From IMG/VR virus record IMGVR_UViG_3300028573_000011, positions 1-64,000 of that record: a stretch of 64,000 bases of DNA, one strand, 5' to 3'. The position numbers were made by a program, and so were the translations under genes. Within the stretch, counting starts at the first letter, position 1. Each line of letters begins with the position of its first letter. The DNA comes from a virus. Below are positions 30,697 to 38,372 of this stretch, in pieces. The notes beneath the pieces were generated by a model. The model saw nothing but the letters and a program-made list of their open reading frames with translations, searched no databases and was not told the DNA's origin.

Positions 30697-30909
30697 ATGA
30701 GTCGACTAGCCGCTCAAGCCGCGCGCGAAGCCGGCGAGCGCGCCAGGACCGAGGCCCTCATCGTCGAGGCGTACGGCGACGACCGCAGCCTCCGCGACAT
30801 CGCGCGCACCGTCGAGCTCAGCCACGAGCAAGTGCGCCGAATCCTGACGCGCCACGGAGTCGAGATCCGCGGCCGCGGTCGCGCCGCCCAGCCGAAGCCC
30901 GCCGAGTAG
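30697..30909 (+). CDS. Small Hin/resolvase-type HTH protein
   Basis: 70 residues; GGAGG seven bases before the ATG fixes the start. LAAQAAREAGERARTEALIV forms a helix, then EAYGDDRSLRDIARTVELSH and EQVRRILTRHG form a classic HTH as in the DNA-binding end of serine recombinases and small regulators. The only plus-strand gene in this part, facing two 17-bp palindromes, so it is probably the repressor of the divergent promoter. Confidence 0.78.
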   Translation: MSRLAAQAAREAGERARTEALIVEAYGDDRSLRDIARTVELSHEQVRRILTRHGVEIRGRGRAAQPKPAE

Positions 30910-30923
30910 GACTCGTCACCACA

Positions 30924-31055
30924 TCAGGGCTTCGCCCAAAAGCGGCTCATCGCCCGGTTCATCTTCTTCTCCGCGCGGCGCCGCTGCTTCGGAGTGAGGA
31001 GCGACTCCGGCCCTTTACTACGGGTGTAGACCGCGATACGGCGCTGTGTGTCCAC
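30924..31055 (-). CDS. 43-residue basic protein
   Basis: Short frame from a GTG at 31055 that shares its G with the TAG of the gene before it. Sequence is strongly basic (TPKQRRRAEKKMNRAMSRFW), fits the high-GC codon pattern and resembles the small conserved basic proteins of Streptomyces phages. Likely real because of the coupled start. Confidence 0.6.
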   Translation of the reverse strand: MDTQRRIAVYTRSKGPESLLTPKQRRRAEKKMNRAMSRFWAKP

Positions 31056-31546
31056 TAGTCCACGCCTTCGGACAGTTCTTCGTCGACGCGTTTCCAGCCA
31101 CCGACGGAACGCCGGTACAGGTAGTTCTGGCAGTCGGGGTCCTCAGCGAAGTGGCGCGCGTCGGCTTCCCGCATGATGTGGTTCGAGTCGTAGGGGTCGA
31201 CGTCGTCGCCGAGCGTCCACTCCGGGCGCATTCCGTTGAGCTGCCGGCGCGCCTCGGCCAGCTTGGCGCATGTGGAGTCGTAGACGTCGAGCAGCGCACG
31301 CAGCTCATCCAGCGTCGTCTCGGGCTGTGGGAGGTCGTGGTCGAAGGCGAACGGACGTGCCGGTCCAAGCAGTTGCGGCGCCAGCTGGACCACGTAGCTG
31401 TGGCGGTAGTGCGTCGGCGGGCTGATGTCGTCGGGACCGATCGCGGCCGAGGCCCTCTCGATCTCCCGGACCCGGGCCCGGAGCCACGCCAGGGCCGTAT
31501 CGGCGAGCGCTTGGCGTGTACTGACCGCCGGCCCGGCTGCGTTCAC
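31055..31546 (-). CDS. DUF6221-like small protein
   Basis: 163 residues from a GTG overlapping the upstream stop by four bases. TRQALADTALAWLRARVREI, LDELRALLDVYDSTCAKLAE and NHIMREADARHFAEDPDC give the helix-rich pattern with a His/Arg core that I associate with DUF6221-type proteins of actinophages. Function unknown. Confidence 0.55.
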   Translation of the reverse strand: MNAAGPAVSTRQALADTALAWLRARVREIERASAAIGPDDISPPTHYRHSYVVQLAPQLLGPARPFAFDHDLPQPETTLDELRALLDVYDSTCAKLAEARRQLNGMRPEWTLGDDVDPYDSNHIMREADARHFAEDPDCQNYLYRRSVGGWKRVDEELSEGVD

Positions 31547-31824
31547 AGGGTCACCGCCGGGTCGAGATTCATGCAGGCGTTGTCCGGCAGCTCGGCGCCG
31601 TCCTCGTGCGGGATCGTCCAGGCGCCGACGCCGTCGAGCACAACAAGCGCGCCGACAGTCCAGGTTGGCGGCCGCGGGTTGGTACCTTCGAGGCCCTGGA
31701 CGTTGCGAAGGTCGTGATCTTCGATGACGGCGCCGCACCAGCCACAACGCTGGCGCAGGTGCGGGCCGATCTGGATGTCAGTGCCTGCGATGTGAGTGAT
31801 CTGGCCCCTGGGCTCCTGCATCAT
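31543..31824 (-). CDS. Small zinc-ribbon-like protein, unknown
   Basis: 93 residues with two start ATGs side by side. RCGWCGAVIEDHDLRNVQGL carries a CxxC and is followed by a beta region (PTWTVGALVVLDGVGAWTIP) and an acidic end with a single Cys. A half zinc ribbon is likely. In line with the small-gene operon from 35.7 kb. Confidence 0.58.
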   Translation of the reverse strand: MMQEPRGQITHIAGTDIQIGPHLRQRCGWCGAVIEDHDLRNVQGLEGTNPRPPTWTVGALVVLDGVGAWTIPHEDGAELPDNACMNLDPAVTL

Positions 31825-31830
31825 CGGGCC

Positions 31831-32175
31831 TCAGCTGAACTTGGAGGTCAGTCGCCACAGGGGCGTCTGGTCAGTCAGGTTGTAGTCGAGCACGGCCGCG
31901 GCGGCGGCCAGCTGCTCGGCGGCGTCCGGCGGCAGTTCCAGGGACTCGATCTCTGTGGCTGCGCCGGCCGTGTTGTGGTGCGATGCAACAGCGAGGATCG
32001 TGGCGCCCGTGTGGTCGTCGTAGACGAGGGTGACGGGGTTCTCGATTCCGGCCGCGCGGAGTGACCGGGTGCCGTATTCGCCGATGTCGTCCAGGTCGTC
32101 GTTGTCGTGCCAGTGCGGGGACTGGTTGGTGACGTCGTGGCCGTACGTGAGTGCGGCTCTGGCGCTGTAGCCCAT
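31831..32175 (-). CDS. Small protein, unknown function
   Basis: 114 residues. Acidic N-terminal half (HWHDNDDLDDIGEYGTRSLR), a beta pair (PVTLVYDDHTGATILAVASH) and a helix (PPDAAEQLAAAAAVLDYNL). TGATG links it to the next gene. Family not recognised. Confidence 0.55.
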   Translation of the reverse strand: MGYSARAALTYGHDVTNQSPHWHDNDDLDDIGEYGTRSLRAAGIENPVTLVYDDHTGATILAVASHHNTAGAATEIESLELPPDAAEQLAAAAAVLDYNLTDQTPLWRLTSKFS

Positions 32176-32705
32176 CAGGTCTGTCCTCCGTGTTGGTTGT
32201 CGGCGCGGTTCTCGGCGTTGTCGGAGCCGTGTGCCCACAGCGCGCGCCCGGTGCCGTCGCCGGTGAGCCAGTCGGGCAGGACGTCCCAGGACAGTCCGTC
32301 GCCGAAGACGTCGTCGTCGCCGATGAAGTCGCGCAGCCGGTTGAAGATGACCTTGGTGAGGTCGCGTGCGTCGTCGATCAGCGTGTCGGGCGCGATGTCG
32401 CGCCAGCGGTGGCCGTTGCCGTCGTCGTGGTCGCCGTCGTGGCCGTCGTTGAGGGTGCAGACATGATCGCCTTCCCAGTCTTCCGTTTCGCAGGGAAGGT
32501 GGATGTCGTGCTGGCGGAAGGCTGCGATGATCGCGGGCTCAGTGGAGTACTGAGCGAGGCTGTCGTGGTGGGTGTCCCAGTCCTCGCTGCGTAGCAGGCT
32601 GATGAGGTCCGAGCACACCTCGGTGACGACGTCGTCCGGGGCGCCGCTCTCCAGGAGAGAGTCGGCCACCCGCTCGAAGATGGTCCCTGCTGTTCCCCAG
32701 CCCAT
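32175..32705 (-). CDS. Acidic protein sharing the LPDWxTG tail
   Basis: 176 residues. N-terminal helices (FERVADSLLESGAPDDVVTE, VCSDLISLLRSEDWDTH), a His/Asp-rich loop (NDGHDGDHDDGNGHRWRDIA), then ARDLTKVIFNRLRDFIGDDD and the end LPDWLTGDGTGRALW shared with the 24.2 kb protein. Two early proteins with the same tail suggest a common partner. Function unknown. Confidence 0.6.
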   Translation of the reverse strand: MGWGTAGTIFERVADSLLESGAPDDVVTEVCSDLISLLRSEDWDTHHDSLAQYSTEPAIIAAFRQHDIHLPCETEDWEGDHVCTLNDGHDGDHDDGNGHRWRDIAPDTLIDDARDLTKVIFNRLRDFIGDDDVFGDGLSWDVLPDWLTGDGTGRALWAHGSDNAENRADNQHGGQT

Positions 32706-33106
32706 CAGGCACCGCCGCCGGTCGGGATGACGACGATCAGCGCGGCTCCGTGAACGACGTGGCCGGCACGGATGACGGTGAGGGTGCCTGGCTGTGCGTC
32801 GAACCAGAGGTCGGTGAACGGGAAGTGCTCGTCCTCGTCGGCGATATCGGACGCGTCGGCGCCGGTGACGGAGACCAGACGAAGGCTGACGCCGCTCGCG
32901 CTGCGCTCGTCCGCCTCGGCGAGGTAGGTCAGGCCGATGCCGACGTCCTCGGCTGAAGCGCTGAGAACGACGTCGCCGGCCTGGAGCGGATACCAGGGCT
33001 GCGCCTCAAGGTTGTCCTCGGCGGCCTGCAGAACCGTCATAGCAGTGCCGAGGTGGCTATGGTGCATCGCTTTGATGGCAGTCTCGTTTGGGGACTGGTC
33101 GGTCAT
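32705..33106 (-). CDS. Small beta-rich early protein, unknown
   Basis: 133 residues: helix (AIKAMHHSHLGTAMTVLQAA), then a barrel-like series (YPLQAGDVVLSASAEDVGIG, VSLRLVSVTGADASDIADED, GTLTVIRAGHVVHGAALIVV). Fits a small SH3- or PRC-like barrel. Coupled to neighbours by short overlaps. Confidence 0.55.
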   Translation of the reverse strand: MTDQSPNETAIKAMHHSHLGTAMTVLQAAEDNLEAQPWYPLQAGDVVLSASAEDVGIGLTYLAEADERSASGVSLRLVSVTGADASDIADEDEHFPFTDLWFDAQPGTLTVIRAGHVVHGAALIVVIPTGGGA

Positions 33107-33149
33107 GAGGGTCTCGATCCTGATCGTGAGTCAGCGCGCACTGTGCTGC

Positions 33150-33788
33150 TCATGAGCGGCCCCCCAGCGCGAACTCGGTCTTGTCCTGGGTGGGCTGCTG
33201 CTGCTCTGCCTCGGTGAGGTCGTCAACGTTCACGGCGCCGCGGATACGTTCCAGGAGCTCGCGGCCCTCCTTGACGGCGCATGGCCGGGATGACAGGTGC
33301 GTCTCGCAGTCGCCGTGGTGGTTGGGGACGCAGGGGTCGTCCTGGTGGTCGACGAGGCGGCCGAGGACGTTCAGCATGGCGGACTGGTCGGCGGCGGCAA
33401 TCGGGGTGGTGCGCGCGCCCAGCTGGTCAACGAGGGTGAGGACAACGTCGAGATCGTCGTCAGCGCTCGGGACCACGGGTCGGGGTACGAGTCCCGCGTC
33501 GTATTTGATGGCGTTGCGCAGCTGGCGGTCCTCGGCGCGCGCCCGGATCCGGTTCAGCACCGTGATGTCTGGGATGGGCTGGCCGAGGCGCTCGATGCGC
33601 TGGATGGCGTCGCGGATGTCGCCGGCGTGCAGCGGGACGTATTCGCCGATCTCTCCGGCCCACTGGGCTTCGTGGCCGTGCTGGCAGGCCACGACGGCGG
33701 TTCCGTGGCCAGCCCGTGCGTAGGCGCCGTACCAGGCGCGCAGCCGGTCCAAGACCGTGCCGGTTGCGGGGCGTGGGCGGTCAGTCAT
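33150..33788 (-). CDS. Early protein, unknown function
   Basis: 212 residues. Begins with a helix (TVLDRLRAWYGAYARAGHGT), then VVACQHGHEAQWAGEI, AIQRIERLGQPIPDITVLNR, a helical centre (LDVVLTLVDQLGARTTPIAA) and DPCVPNHHGDCETHLSSRPC with Cys/His residues. Its start overlaps the end of the next gene by eight bases. Not recognised. Confidence 0.58.
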   Translation of the reverse strand: MTDRPRPATGTVLDRLRAWYGAYARAGHGTAVVACQHGHEAQWAGEIGEYVPLHAGDIRDAIQRIERLGQPIPDITVLNRIRARAEDRQLRNAIKYDAGLVPRPVVPSADDDLDVVLTLVDQLGARTTPIAAADQSAMLNVLGRLVDHQDDPCVPNHHGDCETHLSSRPCAVKEGRELLERIRGAVNVDDLTEAEQQQPTQDKTEFALGGRS

Positions 33789-34314
33789 CGGTGTCCTCGG
33801 GGGTGCGGGGTGCGGGGTTGGTGACGGCGTCGCCGGTGATGCGGGCGCGTTCCTTGGCTGCTTCGAGCTCGGCCATGCGGATCTCGAGTTCGATGGCTGC
33901 GGCGCGTGCTTCGGCTTCGGCACCTCGGCGCCGGCGCAGCTCGGCCAGGTCGTCACGGATACGGCGGGCAGCGGCCCGGACGCGGAGGTTGTCGTGGCGG
34001 CTGCCCCAGTCGAGCAGGTCGCCGACGGTATCCGTGATCGGCTCGGTTGTCGCGCCGGTAGCCGCGGTTGTTGCCGTCCGGGTTGTCGTTTTGGTTGTCG
34101 TTCCGGTTGTCCGTGGCGTGCGGGGGCGCGACCGTGAAGCGGAGGTGCCGGCGCGCGCCGTGAGCGGTCCGTGGGTGGCGTTGTCGAGGGCGTCTTGGAC
34201 GTCGCGCTCGTTCAGGCCGGTCTGCTTGGCGATCTCCGCGACGGTCTTTCCGGCGGCTCGGAGGCCGACGACGTGGGTGTGCGGGAGTTCGGGTAGGACG
34301 GCGGGCGCTGTCAT
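33781..34314 (-). CDS. HTH protein with Thr-rich linker and coiled coil
   Basis: 177 residues. Residues ~10-50 give a homeodomain-like HTH (VVGLRAAGKTVAEIAKQTGL, NERDVQDAL). A linker of Thr/Arg/Ala (TTGTTTKTTTRTATTAATGA) and a charged coiled coil (AEARAAAIELEIRMAELEAA) follow. The build suggests a DNA-binding oligomer, such as a small silencer or replication accessory protein. Confidence 0.62.
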   Translation of the reverse strand: MTAPAVLPELPHTHVVGLRAAGKTVAEIAKQTGLNERDVQDALDNATHGPLTARAGTSASRSRPRTPRTTGTTTKTTTRTATTAATGATTEPITDTVGDLLDWGSRHDNLRVRAAARRIRDDLAELRRRRGAEAEARAAAIELEIRMAELEAAKERARITGDAVTNPAPRTPEDTDD

Positions 34315-34481
34315 TCGGCGTCCGGTGCGGCGGTCAGGGCGGTGTGCTGGGCGTCGGCGGCGCGGAGGCGCTCGTAGGCGTTGGGAACCGCCGCCAGGAG
34401 CTCGGTCAGGTCGGCGGGTGTCCGGGGCTGCCACTCGACCAGCAGGCCGTCAGGGGCGCGGTGTCGTGCGCGACCGGTCAT
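34311..34481 (-). CDS. 56-residue protein, unknown
   Basis: Short frame bounded by four-base overlaps at both ends (ATGA upstream, and its own TGA overlapping the next ATG). Sequence: basic start (TGRARHRAPDGLLVEW), then a helix (TPADLTELLAAVPNAYERLR). High-GC codon use. Probably real because both junctions are translationally coupled. Confidence 0.6.
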   Translation of the reverse strand: MTGRARHRAPDGLLVEWQPRTPADLTELLAAVPNAYERLRAADAQHTALTAAPDAE

Positions 34482-34771
34482 GATCGTCGGGTCCTGTCGT
34501 CGTCGGGGGCCGGCCAGTGGCGGCCGATGACGCGGTCGACGCGCTGGTCGGGCCGGTGGGCATGGCGGAGTGCTTCGGCTTGGAGGCGGCGGGCGCGGAC
34601 GTCCCGCAGGTTCGGGATGGGCAGCGCGACCGCCGCGGCGTAGAGCGCGCCGGCGAGAAGCCCGAGGAGAACGCTGCCTGTGAGCAGTGCTGCCAGCGCG
34701 AAGGCGGTGGCGAACACGGCGACGTCCCGGGCGCGCGCGCCGAAGCCGGGCCAGGAGCGGCGGGGCGTCAC
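34478..34771 (-). CDS. Small membrane protein
   Basis: 97 residues from a GTG coupled to the previous stop. Two adjacent hydrophobic segments (DVAVFATAFALAALLTGSVL, LGLLAGALYAAAVALPIP) form a membrane hairpin, then a basic tail (RARRLQAEALRHAHRPDQRV). Upstream lies another membrane protein, so the pair may form a complex. Confidence 0.62.
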   Translation of the reverse strand: MTPRRSWPGFGARARDVAVFATAFALAALLTGSVLLGLLAGALYAAAVALPIPNLRDVRARRLQAEALRHAHRPDQRVDRVIGRHWPAPDDDRTRRS

Positions 34772-35253
34772 GGCTGGTTCCTCCGCGCAGCGGTCCTGGC
34801 CGCCGTTTCGGGCTCGGGTTGGGTTTCCCACTGGGCCATCAGCAGGTTTCGGGCTCTGCTCGCCGTGGCGGCGTTCGCCACGATGGTGACCCAGCCGATC
34901 ACGAGGTAGACGATCGATGTCTTGGCGTGGCCGGTCAGTGCCTTGTACATCGCCCAGGCCCACAGGAGGCTGGTGGCCGTTCCCGCGGCGTAGGAGAGGC
35001 GCTGCCAGACGCGAGGGCTCCGGCGGAGTCGTTGCACGCGCATCTGGGTGTGGTCTGAGAGGACGTCGGCGTTCCACAGGGCCACGGCCCAGAGCACGAA
35101 AGCGCTCGCCGCAGTGCCCAGCAGGATGGACGACGCCAGGGGGTGGGATGTCAGCAGGGCTACGAGTGACGCGATGGCGGTCAGGACGGACGTGAGTGCG
35201 GCGATGCACATCACGACGCGCCAGACGAGGGCGCGGGTCGAGCACGAGTCCAT
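34768..35253 (-). CDS. Four-helix membrane protein
   Basis: 161 residues with about four membrane helices: LVWRVVMCIAALTSVLTAIA, SSILLGTAASAFVLWAVALW, AAGTATSLLWAWAMYKAL and SIVYLVIGWVTIVANAATAS. Basic loop after helix 2 and a polar C-terminus. No family recognised; small membrane proteins in early phage operons often act in superinfection exclusion or host takeover. Confidence 0.65.
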   Translation of the reverse strand: MDSCSTRALVWRVVMCIAALTSVLTAIASLVALLTSHPLASSILLGTAASAFVLWAVALWNADVLSDHTQMRVQRLRRSPRVWQRLSYAAGTATSLLWAWAMYKALTGHAKTSIVYLVIGWVTIVANAATASRARNLLMAQWETQPEPETAARTAARRNQP

Positions 35254-35282
35254 GGGGATGCTCCGGGGTTCCGGCGGGGAGA

Positions 35283-35312
35283 GCGCCGGGGCGGCATGTG
35301 CCGCCCCGGCGC
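35283..35312 (-). terminator. Hairpin after the 35.3-35.7 kb gene
   Basis: GCGCCGGGGCGGCA and TGCCGCCCCGGCGC form a perfect 14-bp stem with a 2-base loop, 15 bases after the stop codon, with no U-run. It separates the gene above from the membrane-protein operon. Confidence 0.7.
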
Positions 35313-35327
35313 CGGTGGCGGGGTGGA

Positions 35328-35747
35328 TCAGTCGGCGACGGTGCGGACCTCGTCGGCCATCTCGCGCTGGCGGCCGCACTGGTAGGTGCCGGGGACGAAC
35401 TGGAAGGCGCCGTGCTCCGGGTGGAGCATGAACGCCTCGGAGCCCTCGGGGACGCGCAGGGTGCCGAGCGCCAGGCCGCCGTTGTTCGGGGCGGGCTCGT
35501 AGTAGATCGGTCCGTTGCCGTGCAGGCTGTGGGTGTTGCCGCCGTTCTCGCCGGCGACGACGGCGACGCCGTCGGCCGGGACGGGCTCGGTGCCCTCGGC
35601 GATCACGGGCAGGTCGGTGCCGATGCGCAGGATGCTGACGTCGCCCTGGCAGGCCGCCGTGGTCACGACGGGGATGGCGGCCTCGAGGTCGAGGTGCTCC
35701 AGGACGTCGACGCCGGTGGCGTCGGTCAGCTCGGCGAGTGTGGTCAT
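35328..35747 (-). CDS. Small beta-rich protein, unknown function
   Basis: 139 residues. LDLEAAIPVVTTAACQGDVS, ILRIGTDLPVIAEGTEPVPA, DGVAVVAGENGGNTHSLHG and a C-terminal FQFVPGTYQCGRQREMADEV. Repeated short strands with many Gly and one His-rich turn suggest a beta barrel or sheet fold. Located between the DUF6745-like genes and a strong hairpin. Confidence 0.6.
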   Translation of the reverse strand: MTTLAELTDATGVDVLEHLDLEAAIPVVTTAACQGDVSILRIGTDLPVIAEGTEPVPADGVAVVAGENGGNTHSLHGNGPIYYEPAPNNGGLALGTLRVPEGSEAFMLHPEHGAFQFVPGTYQCGRQREMADEVRTVAD

Positions 35748-35811
35748 CAGTGTCTGCCTCTCGTGATGAGGGGTGACCGGGATCCGCGGGTGCGGTCCCG
35801 GGGTCTGTGGG

Positions 35812-37098
35812 TCAGCGCCGGTGCTCCAGCGCTGCGTACTGTTCGCGGGTCCAGCCGAAGGACCAGGCCGCGGCCGCGACTGGGTCGGCGAAGTGGCCGG
35901 GGACGGTCAGGCCGAAGCGGCGGCGGGTACCGTCGCGCTCGGTGGAACCGTTGGTACACAGAAGAACGCGCACGTGGGCCCGGTAGACACGGCTGGGTAC
36001 GTCGTACAGCGCGAGTTCCTGGCCCGGGTTGCCGGGGTCCGGGACGGGCAGGCCGACGGGCACCATGGCAGCCTGGTCGATGAACCGGTCCCAGCCGAGG
36101 CGTTCGATGGCAACGCGTCGGATCTCGGTGTTGCGCTCGGCCAGGATCTTGTCGCTGGGCCACTCGGGGCCTTCGATGAGGTCGGCTGGGACTTGGGTGC
36201 CGTGCCAGGCGTGGATGCCCCATCCGTCGCGGTAGGCCACGGCTGGGCCCTTGTCGGCGTGAAGCTGTTGCTGATCGTCCAAATGGATGGACTCGGGTCG
36301 GTCGCAGATCACGACGGTGTCCTGGAAGGGCCACCAGGGGCCGGCGTTGCTGGCGATCAGCATCTCCGCGTGGAGCGCCGGCTTGTTGGGCTCGAACTTC
36401 GCCGGCGGAACCCCGTCGATCAGGGGCCCGCTGAGACGCGACCGGTTCCACGGCATGGGCAGGTACTCGGACATCTCCCTGGCTCGCCGCCGGTCCTCGG
36501 CTCCCATTCGCGCGATGAGCTCGCAGCGGGTCAGCCTTTCGGCATCGAACTGCCCCGGGTGCACGCGGAGTCTGCGGAGTGCGTAGTAGAGATCAGCGTC
36601 TCTGGCTGATCGAAGGTCGAAGCCCACCTGAAGAGTAGTCTCGCGATTCGGAATGACCGCGTTTGTGAGCTGGGCTCCGATGGGCCGGATGAAGTCGGCC
36701 GCGAGCATGCCTGAGACCCTGCTGGCCCACCAGACATTTTCGGTGTTGTAAAAGCCCTGTCGTTCGTGTGGTGGCAGGAGTACGTCCCAGGGCAGCGGCT
36801 GGTCGTGCGCGAGGAGGCATTTTTTGACGAGGCGGACGGCGTCGGCGGGCGAGGTGGCCCATTCGATCCAGGGCTGTCGCTGCTCGCGGGCCCGGTAGAA
36901 GTCGCTGATCCCGATCTCGGCCAGCTGCCGGTTGGCGGGCTCGGTGGACAGACCCCAGGTCCGCCACGTCCGGCTGAGTTCCTGGGCCCGGGTCGCCGGA
37001 TCCAGGTAGCGGTGAAGAGGCACCCACGCCTCGCGGGCCGACCAGTACGGCGAGAGGGGCGGCCGGGTCGAACTGTTGGGGATCGGTTCCGACGTCAT
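35812..37098 (-). CDS. DUF6745-like protein, copy 1
   Basis: 428 residues. The C-terminal ~220 residues hold the block shared with the two genes upstream: GPWWPFQDTVVICDRPESIH, YRDGWGIHAWHGTQVPADLI, RRVAIERLGWDRFIDQ, VPDPGNPGQELALYDVPSRV and the end TREQYAALEHRR. Conserved Trp/Asp/Gly/His residues suggest an enzyme or binding fold, but the biochemical role of DUF6745 is unknown to me. The N-terminal half is more divergent. Head-to-tail with copy 2. Confidence 0.75.
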   Translation of the reverse strand: MTSEPIPNSSTRPPLSPYWSAREAWVPLHRYLDPATRAQELSRTWRTWGLSTEPANRQLAEIGISDFYRAREQRQPWIEWATSPADAVRLVKKCLLAHDQPLPWDVLLPPHERQGFYNTENVWWASRVSGMLAADFIRPIGAQLTNAVIPNRETTLQVGFDLRSARDADLYYALRRLRVHPGQFDAERLTRCELIARMGAEDRRRAREMSEYLPMPWNRSRLSGPLIDGVPPAKFEPNKPALHAEMLIASNAGPWWPFQDTVVICDRPESIHLDDQQQLHADKGPAVAYRDGWGIHAWHGTQVPADLIEGPEWPSDKILAERNTEIRRVAIERLGWDRFIDQAAMVPVGLPVPDPGNPGQELALYDVPSRVYRAHVRVLLCTNGSTERDGTRRRFGLTVPGHFADPVAAAAWSFGWTREQYAALEHRR

Positions 37099-37137
37099 CA
37101 GGAGCCTCGATTCGGGTGGCGGGGGTGGCCGGCGGGT

Positions 37138-38307
37138 TCAGCGGCGATGTTCCAGGGCTGCGTACTGCTCGCGGGTCCAGCCGAACGTCCAGGCGGCGGC
37201 TTCGACCGGGTCCGTGAAGCCTGCGGGGACGGTGAGACCGAACCGCCGGCGCGTGCCGTCGCGCTCGAGAGAGCCGTTCGTACAGACCAGAACGAGAACC
37301 GGCCTGTCGTAGATGCGGACGGCGGGGACGTAGAGGCGTAGTTCCTGGCCTGGGTTGCCGGGGTCCGGGACTGCCGGCCCGAGGGGCTGCAGGATGTCGG
37401 ACTCGACGAAGCGGTCCCAGCCGATGCGTTCGATCGCAGCTCGGCGCACCTCAACGTTCCGCTGGGTGAGAACCTGCTCGGGGGTCCAAGGCGGCCCTTC
37501 AATGAGGCTGGCCGGGACGACGGTGCCGTGCCAGGCGTGGACGCCCCAGCCGTCGGGGTAGCGCACGGCCGGACCGTTGTCGGCGTGGAGGCGCAGCTCA
37601 GGGTCGAAATGGATGGCTGTGGGGCGTTCGCTGATGATGACGATGCTTTCGAAAGGCCACCAGGGGCCGGCGCTTCGAGCGATCTGCAGCAGCGCGTGCC
37701 AAGCGCCGTAGTGCACCGCTGAGATGGATGCCTCTTCCTTCACCAGCTCCAGTTCGTAGCGGGCGAGAGCCTCGGCATCGAACTGGCCCGGCACGACGGC
37801 ATGGCCCTTCATCCGCAGAGTGTGGAACGGGCCTAACGTCATGTTGGCGGTCAGGTCGGTCGCGGCCAGGACCTGTTCGCCGACCTGGCGGGCGGCTCGG
37901 AGCGGACGGAGCTGCTGTTGCACCAGTCCCCAGTTGATCCGGTGGTTCCGGCCAAGGACGTACAGCTCTGATTCGGGCGTGAGATCTTCGCGGGCGCACG
38001 GCCACGCTGTGCCCTGCGCCACGGCGTAGTCCGCTGCTCTGTGCGCCGCGTGGGGCGAGTCGGCCCAGATGATGCGCGGTTTCTGTCTGCCGCCCAGCTG
38101 CCTGAAGGCATAGAGGTCGATGATCGCCCGTTCGGCCGCGTCCCGGTCGGCGGGGTCCGTGGACAATCCTCGCTTGGCCCACCACGCGGCACTGTCGAGG
38201 TACCTGAGCGTGTCGTCGGAGTACTCGCGGAGGTACTTGGCGAAGTACTGCTCGACCAGCGGCGGGACCAGCTGGTCGGGTTGCGTCTCGGGCTGTGGGT
38301 CTGTCAT
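37138..38307 (-). CDS. DUF6745-like protein, copy 2
   Basis: 389 residues. Same C-terminal block (GPWWPFESIVIISERPTAIH, RYPDGWGVHAWHGTVVPASL, VPDPGNPGQELRLYVPAVRI, VLVCTNGSLERDGTRRRFGL). The N-terminal half has a helical region with LSTDPADRDAAERAIIDLYA, matching LSTEPANRQLAEIGISDFYR in copy 1. So the whole protein is paralogous, not just the tail. Confidence 0.75.
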   Translation of the reverse strand: MTDPQPETQPDQLVPPLVEQYFAKYLREYSDDTLRYLDSAAWWAKRGLSTDPADRDAAERAIIDLYAFRQLGGRQKPRIIWADSPHAAHRAADYAVAQGTAWPCAREDLTPESELYVLGRNHRINWGLVQQQLRPLRAARQVGEQVLAATDLTANMTLGPFHTLRMKGHAVVPGQFDAEALARYELELVKEEASISAVHYGAWHALLQIARSAGPWWPFESIVIISERPTAIHFDPELRLHADNGPAVRYPDGWGVHAWHGTVVPASLIEGPPWTPEQVLTQRNVEVRRAAIERIGWDRFVESDILQPLGPAVPDPGNPGQELRLYVPAVRIYDRPVLVLVCTNGSLERDGTRRRFGLTVPAGFTDPVEAAAWTFGWTREQYAALEHRR

Positions 38308-38372
38308 GGGTCCTCGCTTCGGATGGTGGAGGCTTCACGGTCAGCGCGCGCCGTGACTGGCGCCGCGGTGGA

